This document shows, in pieces, positions 9,528 to 17,907 of a stretch of 64,000 bases of DNA. The notes below the pieces were generated by a model. That model was given only the letters and a program-made list of their open reading frames with translations. It was not told where the DNA came from and searched no databases. The DNA is from Anaerocolumna jejuensis DSM 15929. GTDB taxonomy: Bacteria; Bacillota; Clostridia; Lachnospirales; Lachnospiraceae. A program made the position numbers and the translations under genes. The stretch is taken from contig NZ_FRAC01000009.1 of the NCBI RefSeq assembly GCF_900142215.1, positions 186,001 to 250,000 of the forward strand. Reading direction: 5' to 3'. Each line of letters starts with the position of its first letter. Within the stretch, counting starts at the first letter, position 1.

Positions 9528-10334
9528 TCACTGCCATAGGTCATAATCAATTACCTGAATATCTTCCAATTCATTATTAAGCAGATGTCCCAGATTTTTT
9601 TCTGGAATTTCCTTCTCCACACCAATCTCTCCCAGCTTATAAGAAATGTTTTCATCAAACTGGTCCACCAAATCTTGCTTTCTGAAATAACGCCGGTTTT
9701 CCTCTATATATTTTTTTAAATGGTATTTTACAGAATCATTATAATATCCGTAAAGCATGTTGTTGAAATGCTCATGCACAATCTGATTATCTGAAATCAG
9801 GCGGTCCAACTCAACCATAAGCTCAATACTTCCGAATGTACGTCTCATTTCTTCAAATTCTTGTTTGTGAAGATGATTCTGAGATACGACAACATAGGAA
9901 ATACTTCTGGTGTTGTTTAAAACATCAAAAAATATTTTACTGTGTGGATGATTGATTTCCAGCTGCGATGAAACAATCACACGAATATCTTTGCTGTATT
10001 CGTTGCAAAGCAGTTCAATAATATAGGGGTTTGATACCAGAATATATTTAAATCCTGTGTCAATCATGGTTTGAATATCTTTGCAAATCTCTTTATACCC
10101 CTCTACGGTGAATTCTCTGTTTTCGAAATGAAACATATCATAGGCATAACATAACTGATGCCTGCCGCTTATGCTCCTGGCTTCCTCCGGTGAGATTGCA
10201 CAGTTCCTCGCCTCATGAAACAAAAAACAATCCTTCTGAAAGTCCTGCTCAAATCTGGTCAAAAAAATTCTGCCCTCTGATTCAGACTCCATAAAGCTCT
10301 CATCCAAGTATAATGGTAGTAACATTTCGCCCAT
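9528..10334 (-). CDS. U32-like companion protein, unknown function
   Basis: Protein of 268 residues, not confidently assignable to a named family. Its middle (TGFKYILVSNPYIIELL, then DIRVIVSSQLEI, then ISYVVVSQNH) repeats the beta-alpha pattern of the upstream neighbour (LGIRKVTLSNPYLIKY, then LKISASVNLKT), which suggests the same TIM-barrel fold. It lacks that protein's clustered cysteines and has an extended acidic C-terminus. It starts 14 bp after the neighbour ends, so the two are almost surely co-expressed. The arrangement recalls UbiU/UbiV heterodimers of the U32 superfamily, but equivalence is only inference. Confidence 0.6.
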   Translation of the reverse strand: MGEMLLPLYLDESFMESESEGRIFLTRFEQDFQKDCFLFHEARNCAISPEEARSISGRHQLCYAYDMFHFENREFTVEGYKEICKDIQTMIDTGFKYILVSNPYIIELLCNEYSKDIRVIVSSQLEINHPHSKIFFDVLNNTRSISYVVVSQNHLHKQEFEEMRRTFGSIELMVELDRLISDNQIVHEHFNNMLYGYYNDSVKYHLKKYIEENRRYFRKQDLVDQFDENISYKLGEIGVEKEIPEKNLGHLLNNELEDIQVIDYDLWQ

Positions 10335-10348
10335 CGATAACTGCCCCC

Positions 10349-11518
10349 CTATTTATATTCTATACGCTGTACCTCACCATGATTTAACTCTTTGATATAC
10401 GGTAATTTTGTAATTCTGCTCTGCCACCTCCTGTTATTTTCGATATACTGATGTCTCTTATCCTCCGGATAAATCAGACCCTTGTCAGCAGCATGGCGGC
10501 ATGAAACGCAGTGCATGCAATTGTCCGTGTGATTGGCAGAATACCAGATTTTATTGTCCACTTGAGATATTTCAGGTATAAGCTCCAGCTGGTCTCTGGG
10601 ATAAAGAGCCTGCTCCAAAAGGCCATCGGAGACAGCGGCATGAATGTTTGATTTGGAGCCATAGGTGCCTAATATTTCTTCCAAATGGGATGTCCGGCTT
10701 TGCTCAAGATATATTTCAATGGATTTCATGATCCATTCTGTCGTTGCCAGTCGGTCCAGCAATTTGAAATTTTTATAACCAATTTCCATGTATTTTGGAA
10801 TATCAACCGGAGCAATCCATTTTCCGCTATATATTTCCTCTGGTCTTAAATTCCGGATATTAACACATTTATTTCTGTAGTAGCTGAAATATGGTGTTTT
10901 TGTTTCCTTGTGCTTGCTGTGGGAACCCTGCATACGAGTATGACCTTTTTGCCAGGGGCAATTCGATATGTACAAGTCATTTGGAATGAGCTTCAACAAT
11001 ATATCAGTTTTCGAACGAATTCTGATCAGCTCTCCAAAATTCTTGATTAAATCATAATGCAGCGTTGCTTCATCAATGCCTAATTGGATCAGATATTCAA
11101 GTTCTTCCCATGAACGAGTTTTTAAATTCACCGATGCTGATATTTTTAAAGCCGGCAGTTCCTGTTTTGTATATTTGATTAGATATGGATTGCTCAATGT
11201 GACCTTTCGTATCCCCAAATCAACTAATTTGTTGATAAATTTCAGATACCTTTCATGGTATTTTTCCGTAAACTCCTCGTTCATCAGGCCGTTATTGTTG
11301 ATGACATAATTAAATTCAATGCCAGCAGCGTTTAGCTTGTCCAGGATTTCTTTCAATTCATTTTCCTTTTTCACAATATTTTGAGTTTGGGCGCGTCCCC
11401 CTCCAAAATCATCAATTCCTAAATTACCAAAGTAGCTTTCAATATAATTCCCATACTTAGAAAGCGATTGATCAATGAACTCCATATCTCCATTGTATGG
11501 TAGCGCAAATTTTATCAT
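10349..11518 (-). CDS. U32-like TIM-barrel protein with cysteine clusters
   Basis: Protein of 389 residues with repeated beta-strand/helix units and the SNPYLIKY...KISASVN pattern seen in U32 (collagenase-like/UbiU) barrels. Cysteines lie in NCPWQKGH and YRNKCVN in the middle, and in CMHCVSCRH near residue 340; by analogy with U32 proteins they could bind an iron-sulfur cluster. ATG at 11518 sits behind GGGGAGG. It is first in a two-gene operon with its cysteine-poor companion and divergent from a YeiL-type Crp regulator across a 183 bp region with a Crp-like palindrome. The U32 assignment is moderate; the substrate is unknown. Confidence 0.6.
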   Translation of the reverse strand: MIKFALPYNGDMEFIDQSLSKYGNYIESYFGNLGIDDFGGGRAQTQNIVKKENELKEILDKLNAAGIEFNYVINNNGLMNEEFTEKYHERYLKFINKLVDLGIRKVTLSNPYLIKYTKQELPALKISASVNLKTRSWEELEYLIQLGIDEATLHYDLIKNFGELIRIRSKTDILLKLIPNDLYISNCPWQKGHTRMQGSHSKHKETKTPYFSYYRNKCVNIRNLRPEEIYSGKWIAPVDIPKYMEIGYKNFKLLDRLATTEWIMKSIEIYLEQSRTSHLEEILGTYGSKSNIHAAVSDGLLEQALYPRDQLELIPEISQVDNKIWYSANHTDNCMHCVSCRHAADKGLIYPEDKRHQYIENNRRWQSRITKLPYIKELNHGEVQRIEYK

Positions 11519-11615
11519 AAGGCACCTCCCCTGGAAAAAATTTGTTGTTTTAATTTACTCTTTTACTAACTGCTTTTAATATTTAATAATTATATCATTT
11601 GCTTTTTGTAAAAAA

Positions 11616-11633
11616 TATGAGATTTCTCACATA
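11616..11633. promoter_or_regulatory. Crp/Fnr-box-like palindrome in divergent promoter region
   Basis: The imperfect palindrome TATGAGATTTCTCACATA matches the TGTGA-N6-TCACA layout recognised by Crp/Fnr proteins, with one mismatch. It lies between the U32-like pair and the YeiL-type regulator, 68 bp before the latter's ATG, so the regulator may control both itself and the pair. Confidence 0.5.
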
Positions 11634-11701
11634 AACCTGGAATTTAGAGAAGTTTTATAGTAAGATGAATTATAAAAACAGAGTTTGAAAGAGATTTGTT
11701 G

Positions 11702-12364
11702 ATGAAAATGAAAAAAGCGGACGAAATGATTCCCTCATATGTCACTAATATTTTTTCCTTTGATATTACTCCTTATGCCAAATGGAAAGAATTTCAAAAA
11801 AATGATTTAATATGCAGAGAAGGTGATGATTTATCTGATCTGGTATTTCTCATTAAGGGAAATGCTAAGCTTTTCCTGACTCATGAAAACGGAAAAGTTA
11901 CCATCATTGATTTTTTTAAATCTCCTACCTTATTTGGGGAGATGGAATTTATGGGTGCGCAGAAATTTACCAATGGAGTCATTGCTTTGGATAAGTGCGT
12001 ATGTATCCTGTTACCCCTAAGGGAAACCAGCCATCTTTTAAGAAATGATACTAAATTCTTAAATTATCTGTGCCTATTTTTATGCCGGAAGGCTTTGCGC
12101 AATACCTCAAATTATGCGACCAACCAGAATTATCCTCTGGTGAACCGTTTGGCTAATTTTATACTATTATCTGCAGATGGAGAAATCTATAATAGGAAAC
12201 ACACGGAGGTTGCGGAATACCTTGGTGTCAGCTACCGTCACCTGCTTCATGTGTTTGCGGTTTTATGTGAGGCGGATATTTTGCAGCATATGGACAAAAA
12301 AAGATACCGAATTAAGGATTTTTCATCCCTTGCGACGTTGGCTGTCAATGAGAACAGTTTATGA
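11702..12364 (+). CDS. yeiL: YeiL-type Crp/Fnr family transcriptional regulator
   Basis: Cytoplasmic regulator of 220 residues. A cyclic-nucleotide-binding-like beta barrel (REGDDLSDLVFLIKGNAKLF, then GEMEFMG) fills residues 30-120, a dimer helix follows, and a winged helix-turn-helix near residue 170 reads HTEVAEYLGVSYRHLLHVFA, closely like E. coli YeiL. The barrel lacks the Arg-Ser phosphate-binding signature of cAMP receptors, so it may sense another effector. ATG at 11702 is preferred to the two TTG codons just before it. It is divergent from the U32-like operon and probably regulates it, given the palindrome between them. Confidence 0.85.
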   Translation: MKMKKADEMIPSYVTNIFSFDITPYAKWKEFQKNDLICREGDDLSDLVFLIKGNAKLFLTHENGKVTIIDFFKSPTLFGEMEFMGAQKFTNGVIALDKCVCILLPLRETSHLLRNDTKFLNYLCLFLCRKALRNTSNYATNQNYPLVNRLANFILLSADGEIYNRKHTEVAEYLGVSYRHLLHVFAVLCEADILQHMDKKRYRIKDFSSLATLAVNENSL

Positions 12365-12403
12365 CAAGTGTCTGGTTCTGCTTGAAGAAGCGGTACTGCC
12401 TTA

Positions 12404-12433
12404 AATCAGGGTGTGAAATGTCTTTTATTTCAC
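12404..12433 (-). repeat. Partial type 2 junction repeat (hairpin)
   Basis: Thirty bases identical to a stretch at 15011-15040. On the minus strand the arm GTGAAAT pairs with ATTTCAC. The stop codon TAA of the GntR-type gene lies inside it. It also sits between two converging genes, so the hairpin may act as a terminator for both. Confidence 0.7.
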
Positions 12434-13558
12434 GCCACTTTCCCTAAGATTTTTTACGCTTTTTCTTTCAATCAGCTCAGTTGGTATTTTAATATGCCTT
12501 ACCTGTTCCCCTCTCATTTTCAGCTTATTAATTATAATATCAAAAGCTTCCATCATCAAAGGTCTTACCGGCTGGCGCATTGTGGTCAGTTCCATCTCCA
12601 GATATTCCAATATTTTATTGTCCGTAAAGCCCGCTACCGAAAGCTTGCCGGGAATGGGTATCCCCAGTTCATTTGCTGCCGAAAACAGCCGGATTGCCAG
12701 GTAATCGTCTCCGCAGAAGACTGCCGTCAGCTCCGTATTTTTTTTCAGATACTTCACGATATCATTTCGGGACTCCTGAGAGCTGCTAATCATCACATAG
12801 TCAGTTTCAACGGGAACCTTATTTTCCGACATGGCACTGACATAGCCTTTATACCTTTCATCCCTGCTCGTAACCTCCGAAATGTCATAGGAGATAAATC
12901 CGATTTTCCTGTGTCCTTTCTCAATCAGATAATTTACCATTTTTCTGGCTCCCTGGTAATGGTCATGGTAGACACTGTCAAACTCAATTTCCTTGTAGAC
13001 CCGGTCCACCATGACTATGGGATAGTTGCGCAGCTTATAATACAGCAGCTCCTTCCCGCAGACATTTTTATCACCCGGAAAAAATACGACACCCTTGATA
13101 CCCGATATTGCCGAAATCTCCCGAAGGAGCTTTTCCTCTTCTTCCAGAGCACCTCCCGAGACCTTCACAATAACCTCATAGTTCCTTTCTCCGGCTATTT
13201 GAGACAGCTCGGTAATAATCTGCCCTGTGTAGAAATCAATTTTGGGTATCACCAGAGCAATGATCTGTATATCTCCCTGACCTTCCGTCTTAAACGCCGA
13301 TTCCTCCAGCAATGAGTTGATAACCGTCATATCAATGTCCTTCAGAAAACTGCCCTGCCTTGGCACACGATATATTATTCCCTCCTCAGCCAGTGCATTC
13401 AGAGCCAGCTTGCTCGTCATTCTGCTGACACCATACAATTCCGCAATCATGCCTTCGCTGGGAAGCATCTCATGAGGGCCGTATTTCTTCTCTACGAGCA
13501 TTTTCAGCAGCTCACGCTTTACACGATCTGTTTTTGTATCACTTATCTTTGTTGGCAC
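12425..13558 (-). CDS. GntR/LacI-type sugar-responsive repressor (AraR-like architecture)
   Basis: DNA-binding repressor of 377 residues. The N-terminal GntR winged helix (LPSEGMIAELYGVSRMTSKL, then EEGIIYRVPRQGSFL) spans about residues 10-75; a LacI/GalR-type periplasmic-binding-protein fold follows (VVFFPGDKN, GHRKIGFISYD, AVFCGDDYLAI, SVAGFTD). This fusion is the AraR architecture and normally binds a sugar effector. The start is GTG at 13558 behind GAGG. It stands alone with a near-perfect operator palindrome in its own upstream region, so autoregulation is likely. Which sugar genes it controls is not visible. Confidence 0.88.
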   Translation of the reverse strand: MPTKISDTKTDRVKRELLKMLVEKKYGPHEMLPSEGMIAELYGVSRMTSKLALNALAEEGIIYRVPRQGSFLKDIDMTVINSLLEESAFKTEGQGDIQIIALVIPKIDFYTGQIITELSQIAGERNYEVIVKVSGGALEEEEKLLREISAISGIKGVVFFPGDKNVCGKELLYYKLRNYPIVMVDRVYKEIEFDSVYHDHYQGARKMVNYLIEKGHRKIGFISYDISEVTSRDERYKGYVSAMSENKVPVETDYVMISSSQESRNDIVKYLKKNTELTAVFCGDDYLAIRLFSAANELGIPIPGKLSVAGFTDNKILEYLEMELTTMRQPVRPLMMEAFDIIINKLKMRGEQVRHIKIPTELIERKSVKNLRESGVK

Positions 13559-13596
13559 AAGTATTATACCTCATCCTTTTATAATATCGTAATATA

Positions 13597-13617
13597 TCTG
13601 ATATGTATTATATCAGA
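13597..13617. promoter_or_regulatory. Operator palindrome upstream of the GntR-type repressor
   Basis: Perfect 8 bp arms TCTGATAT and ATATCAGA flank a 5-base centre, 39 bp upstream of the repressor start codon, within an AT-rich promoter-like stretch. This is the expected place for an autoregulatory operator. Confidence 0.65.
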
Positions 13618-13635
13618 CACTCCCTGATAAATAAA

Positions 13636-13666
13636 GAAAAAAAATGGGCCTTTTAAGGCCCATTTA
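13636..13666 (-). terminator. Rho-independent terminator after the AI-2E family gene
   Basis: A 22-24 bp near-perfect hairpin AAATGGGCCTT / AAGGCCCATTT followed on the minus strand by a run of T. It lies about 55 bp past the stop codon of the membrane protein. Confidence 0.9.
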
Positions 13667-13721
13667 CCGCTTTTTTAAGTTATAAATCACTGAATGCACT
13701 GAAATATATTATCACTGCTTC

Positions 13722-14786
13722 CTATATTTTAAATAAATGAATGCTTCCTTCCTTATTAAGCTTTATCAATATAGTAGCCATAATCGGGAGTATCAGAAGC
13801 CCCAAAACTCCCATCAGCTGCGCACCGACATACATAAGAACAAGGGTTATAATGGGATATAAGCCAATCTGCTGGCCGACTATCTTTGGCTCAATAATCT
13901 GTCTGACTACAGTTATTACAATATATAGAATCAGCATTCCCATACCTATCTTCGTATTGCCCATTATAAATGCAATAACAGACCAGGGCAGCAATACGGC
14001 TCCGGTACCAATAATCGGCATAATATCTATAATTGCCACCAGCAGGCCGAATAGAAAAGGCGTAGGTATCCCAATAATCCAGAAGCCTATGGATAATTCC
14101 GTAAAGGTTATTGTAATAATAGCCGCATAGGCCTTTATAAAATTACCAAGAGAGCCGATTACATTGTCCTTTAGCTTTATTATGATCTTCTGGTGCTCTT
14201 CACGGAACTGCCGGATAATAAAGCGTGTTATCTTATAATAGTCTATGGTAAAGAAAAAGGAAGAGACAATGGTAAAAATAAGCTTGATTAACAACGTCGG
14301 AACCTGGCTGGCAAAGCCGGTAGCCATACCTACGACCTTTGAAGAAATTTTTGTTAAATATTCAAATACGGACTGGTCAATATTGCTCATAAAGCTATCC
14401 AGATAGGATTTGGTGCTGGGATATTTATGAATCATATTGTCCGTAACTGTCTGAAATGCAGGAAGCAGCGTTTCTTTATAAAGAGTAGGTAAGCTGTAAA
14501 ATAATGAGTTAATAAAATTTACCATCTTAACGCCGATTAAGCTGATTATAAATCCTACCAGGCCATAGAACACTATTAAAATGATAATCGAAACCAAAAC
14601 ACGCTTTACATGTGCCTTTTTTGCAATAAGATCAATAAGATTCCGAAAGGACATAGCAATGATAATACCGATAACAAAAGGCATTAACAAGGGGAATACA
14701 TATTTTATACCAACATAAACCAGTAAAATCAAAATTAAGAAATAGAAAAAATGGATAATAAAAGCTCTTTGCTTATTTATATTCAT
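13722..14786 (-). CDS. AI-2E family (PerM-type) membrane transporter
   Basis: Integral membrane protein of 354 residues with about eight helices and the family signature segments (FVIGIIIAMSFRNLID, IGIPTPFLFGLLVAIIDIMPIIGTG, and near the C-terminus EPKIVGQQIGLYPIITLVLMYVG cut across positions 295-320). Members are proton- or sodium-coupled exporters; one group secretes autoinducer-2, another exports other small molecules, and which applies here cannot be told. ATG at 14786 follows AAGGG. It is monocistronic, with its own terminator and a long upstream region carrying two junction repeats. Confidence 0.9.
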   Translation of the reverse strand: MNINKQRAFIIHFFYFLILILLVYVGIKYVFPLLMPFVIGIIIAMSFRNLIDLIAKKAHVKRVLVSIIILIVFYGLVGFIISLIGVKMVNFINSLFYSLPTLYKETLLPAFQTVTDNMIHKYPSTKSYLDSFMSNIDQSVFEYLTKISSKVVGMATGFASQVPTLLIKLIFTIVSSFFFTIDYYKITRFIIRQFREEHQKIIIKLKDNVIGSLGNFIKAYAAIITITFTELSIGFWIIGIPTPFLFGLLVAIIDIMPIIGTGAVLLPWSVIAFIMGNTKIGMGMLILYIVITVVRQIIEPKIVGQQIGLYPIITLVLMYVGAQLMGVLGLLILPIMATILIKLNKEGSIHLFKI

Positions 14787-14960
14787 AAATTAATTTACCC
14801 TTCCTGTTAACAGCAGATGCTTCTTATGTGTTTTTATTAATTCTAGTGCAGTATCCAAACTTTTATCCGGGTTGGCTTTACTTAAGATAAGTTACCAGCC
14901 CTGCCTTCTAAACGATTCAAAAGCCAGGACAGCCTTATCTTCATTTTCTTATTCTTTTAT

Positions 14961-15130
14961 CCTAGCTCCCATTGCATGCCACATCTGCCCGCAGATATGA
15001 CACACCACCAATCAGGGTGTGAAATGTCTTTTATTTCACACTAACTGCCTCACCTTCTCAACGCATCGCAAGATTGGGCTGAGGATTTCGCAGGCACTTG
15101 TGTGAAAATAGCTTTTTTATATTCACACTA
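14961..15130 (-). repeat. Type 1 plus type 2 junction repeats upstream of AI-2E gene
   Basis: On the minus strand a type 1 unit (hairpin GTGTGAATAT.../TTTTCACAC, then GCGAAATCCTCAGCCCAATC) is followed directly by a type 2 unit (GTGTGAAAT/ATTTCACAC hairpin, then CTGCGGGCAGAT and GCAATGGGAGCTAG). Here the terminal start-codon position has decayed to ATA, and the next real gene begins about 175 bp on. Other copies are at 12404, 27479, 42604, 44773, 52329 and 61863. Confidence 0.8.
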
Positions 15131-15567
15131 TATTGTTTAACCTATCTAAGTTTGTGCTTACAGCTTATAGTTATACACTCCTATCTATATTTGATTATGC
15201 CTGATTACTTCCTGCAGCTTTAAATATGTAACCTCCGATTAGCCTCTGGTCAGGCAGGCAGCCAAAAAATCAATCCATTTTTCCTTTTTTTGTATGTATA
15301 TGAAATCACGAATTAAATTTTCATTTATGCTATTATAACATTTATTTTCTTAATATTAAATAAGCTATTCTATGAAGATGTTCTTTATTTTTTCTTAGGA
15401 TATTCCCTTTTTGCCTTTTACGTAATTTCAAGCTGATATATCATTAACACATAGCAGCTTTAAAGGTTATTATAATGCCAATATAAGTTATATAATAACT
15501 ATTGACAGGGTTATTTCAATGTCGTAACATAGTAATCACAACTACATTAGATAAAGGAGATGATGTT
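15131..15567. other. AT-rich intergenic region without a visible gene
   Basis: Apart from the ribosome binding site AAAGGAG before 15568 I see no coding, RNA or repeat signal. It must contain the promoters of the two divergent flanking genes; TTGACA near 15503 lies about 65 bp before the plus-strand gene and could be a -35 element. Confidence 0.4.
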
Positions 15568-16152
15568 ATGGATCATTTGGCCAAAGCAATACGGATTATA
15601 ACTATTCCTCCGGTGCTTGCCGCTGGGCTGGCAGCTGCACTTTTTATATACGACAAAGCTCTGTTAGGAGATAACACGCAATTCTATGCCATGATTTTCT
15701 TTCTGACAATCCTGCCGGCACTTGCTTACTTACTCCAGCCCTTTCTTCCGCTGTTCAGAGAAAAAGGCAGGGACGGGCAACGGCATCTGGCTTTCATTGC
15801 TTCCGCAGCCGGGTATATTTGCGGGGTTATTTTCTCATTTGCGACAGCTGCTCCAATTGCAATTCACATAATATATTGGACTTATCTTGTCTCTGTCCTG
15901 CTGCTGACTGTTTTCAATAAGGCAACCCAATGGAAAGCAAGCGGACATGCCTGCGGAGTGACCGGACCAATGAGTATGCTGCTCTATTTTATCGGTCCAA
16001 GGACCTTACCGTCAATTCTGGTTTTCATTCTTATGGCATGGGCAAGTCTCAGAACTAAAAGACACACACTGGTGGAATTAATCCTTGGAGGTATAGATTC
16101 TGTCATAGCCTTTTTGCTCGTTCTGCTGGTTGTTAATTCATTTTCCTTGTAG
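15568..16152 (+). CDS. PAP2-superfamily-like membrane protein
   Basis: Small integral membrane protein of 194 residues with about six helices. Two segments resemble the PAP2 phosphatase active site: WKASGHACG (PSGH motif, near residue 128) and SLRTKRHTLVELILGG (SRxxxxxHxxxD motif, near residue 170, with Glu in place of Asp). PAP2 proteins dephosphorylate lipid phosphates such as phosphatidic acid or undecaprenyl pyrophosphate. The first motif (KxxxxxxRP) is not obvious and the catalytic Asp is changed, so activity is uncertain. ATG at 15568 follows AAAGGAGATGATG; an in-frame start 66 bases upstream is less likely. Confidence 0.65.
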   Translation: MDHLAKAIRIITIPPVLAAGLAAALFIYDKALLGDNTQFYAMIFFLTILPALAYLLQPFLPLFREKGRDGQRHLAFIASAAGYICGVIFSFATAAPIAIHIIYWTYLVSVLLLTVFNKATQWKASGHACGVTGPMSMLLYFIGPRTLPSILVFILMAWASLRTKRHTLVELILGGIDSVIAFLLVLLVVNSFSL

Positions 16153-16218
16153 AAAGTGAGAACTACATAAAAAAAAGTATAAAAAGAAAAGATGCATAAA
16201 AGGAAAAGAACCATAAAA

Positions 16219-16355
16219 GTACCGCAAGCGTATAAAGAACCGAAAAAGTATAAGTACTACAAAAGTGTAAGTACTGAAAAAGTATAAGTACCGCAAAAGT
16301 ATAAGTACGGTAAGAGTATAAGTACCGCAAGAGTATAAGTACCGCAAGAGTATAA
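16219..16355. repeat. Minisatellite, eight 17 bp units
   Basis: Eight imperfect head-to-tail copies of GTACCGCAAGAGTATAA; the last two are identical and earlier ones vary at 1-4 positions. More decayed A-rich copies may precede it from about 16170. It fills the space between the PAP2-like gene and degV. No spacers, so not a CRISPR array. Confidence 0.9.
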
Positions 16356-16410
16356 ATCAAAAAGGTATATTGTAAATACTAAATTCAAGAACTTAAGATG
16401 GAGAAAATTT

Positions 16411-17298
16411 ATGGCTGAATATATTCTTAGCTGCTGCTCTACAGCAGATTTAACACAGGAGCATTTTGATAACAGGGAGATTCATTATATTTGTTTCCAC
16501 TATTCTCTGAATAATGTTCAATATGCAGATGACCTCGGAAAATCCCTTCCCTTTGATGAATTTTACAGAGCAATGGCAAATGGGGCGGAAACCAAAACGT
16601 CACAGGTAAATGTAGACGAATTTATTACATACTTTACACCTTTTTTGGAACAGGGGCTGGATATCCTCCATGTAAGCCTCTCTTCCGGCATTTCCGGCGT
16701 ATTCAATTCTGCCAATATCGCCAGAAGCGAACTGCTGGAAAAATACCCTGACAGAAAGATATATATTGTAGATTCCCTGGGCGCCTCTTCGGGTTATGGC
16801 CTGTTCCTGGATAAATTGGCCGACCAGCGTGACTCCGGTATGGAAATTGACTTGCTGTATGATTGGGCTGAGACTCACAAACTGGAACTGCATCACTGGT
16901 TTTTCTCCACCGACCTTACCTTCTATGTCAAAGGCGGCCGTATTTCCAAAACAGCCGGTTTTGTCGGCAGCATTTTAAATATCTGCCCTCTGCTGAATAT
17001 GAACCATCTTGGCCAGCTTATCCCCCGTGATAAAATCAGGGGAAAGAAACGCGTCGTGGAAGAAATCGTCAATCAAATGGAATTACACGCCCAGGACGGA
17101 GCAAATTATAACGGCAAATGCTACATTTCCAATGCCTACTGCTACGAGGATGCCCGTGCTGTGGCAGATTTAGTGGAAGCAAGATTTCCGAAATTAAACG
17201 GCAAGGTAGAAATCAACAGTGTCGGTACAACCATCGGAAGCCACACAGGCCCTGGAACTGTTGCATTGTTTTTCTGGGGAGATGAGCGGAAGAATTAA
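16411..17298 (+). CDS. DegV family fatty-acid-binding protein
   Basis: Cytoplasmic protein of 295 residues. DegV/FakB signatures are present in order: CCSTADL at residues 8-14 (the usual DS[TS]xDL with Cys in place of Asp), SLSSGISGVFNSA near residue 90, KGGRISK near residue 173, and IGSHTGPGT near residue 272. Family members bind a fatty acid and, with the FakA kinase, feed exogenous fatty acids into phospholipids. ATG at 16411 follows GGAG. No FakA partner is nearby. The specific lipid is unknown. Confidence 0.93.
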   Translation: MAEYILSCCSTADLTQEHFDNREIHYICFHYSLNNVQYADDLGKSLPFDEFYRAMANGAETKTSQVNVDEFITYFTPFLEQGLDILHVSLSSGISGVFNSANIARSELLEKYPDRKIYIVDSLGASSGYGLFLDKLADQRDSGMEIDLLYDWAETHKLELHHWFFSTDLTFYVKGGRISKTAGFVGSILNICPLLNMNHLGQLIPRDKIRGKKRVVEEIVNQMELHAQDGANYNGKCYISNAYCYEDARAVADLVEARFPKLNGKVEINSVGTTIGSHTGPGTVALFFWGDERKN

Positions 17299-17318
17299 GA
17301 ACAAATGGCAGCTATAAA

Positions 17319-17803
17319 ATGCTTCTTTTCAAGGCATCCCTCTTACAGTATAATAAAATACATATTTTACCCAAATTAAAGCCTTGCTTTTGCAGGCATG
17401 TAATTGCAATGCATTTTGTATATCATAATGGTAACATTTACATGCATGGATTACCCAAGGGGCAAAAAATCGATAATGTGAATAACAATCCAAAAGCCTG
17501 TTTTGAAGTGGATGAATTACTTGGTCTGATGACAGAAGGCATTGAGGCAGCCTGTGATACGGAAGCGTTCTACAACAGTGTGGTTATGACCGGAACCGCT
17601 CGGATACTGCAAGATTACGAATATAAGCGTGAAGTACTGAATAAGCTGGTGGAAAAGTACACCCCTCAGTTTGCGGGAATAGAGCTTCCTCAGAAATGGT
17701 TCAAGGTACAGCAGTCATTGAACTCCAGGTTGAAGAGTGTAACTTTGGTAATATTAGGACCTTGAACCGGCGTAACTATCATTCTGCCTATTCAAGGTCC
17801 TAA
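17319..17803 (+). pseudogene. Broken pyridoxamine-5'-phosphate-oxidase-fold (NimA-like) gene
   Basis: The reading frame from about 17400 encodes the middle of a flavin-binding split-barrel protein (MHFVYHNGNIYMHG, then KGQKIDNVNNNPKACFEVDE, then VVMTGTARIL). Two defects are visible. The usual N-terminal strand region is absent or replaced by unrelated sequence after 17319. Near 17694, at AAATGG, the frame shifts by one base: the expected C-terminal segment MVQGTAVIELQVEECNFG continues in the +1 frame and runs to TAA at 17803. Restoring one A would rejoin the frames. I infer a decaying gene rather than programmed frameshifting. Confidence 0.75.
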
Positions 17804-17805
17804 TA
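17752..17805. terminator. Strong hairpin overlapping the end of the broken gene
   Basis: Perfect 15 bp arms TATTAGGACCTTGAA and TTCAAGGTCCTAATA flank a 24-base loop. The T-run is weak, so termination is plausible but not certain; it lies between a plus-strand remnant and a converging minus-strand gene. Confidence 0.55.
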
Positions 17806-17907
17806 AAATACTTTCAGAGTATGCTTTATCTATTCTGCCTGGAGAATATCCAATTTATTTTCACTATTAAACAGATACGTTTTATTGCTGTAAATCAATT
17901 CCTTCCT

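Noticed and set aside
12413..13315. Long plus-strand open frame of 300 codons
   Set aside because: It lies antisense to the GntR/LacI-type repressor, whose domains and motifs are unmistakable; the plus-strand product is Phe/His/Tyr-rich with no family resemblance.
13741..14130. Plus-strand Pro/Ile-rich frame
   Set aside because: Antisense shadow of the AI-2E family membrane protein.
16138..16360. Minus-strand frames rich in Tyr, Leu and Thr
   Set aside because: They come from the 17 bp minisatellite read through and have no start signals or homology.
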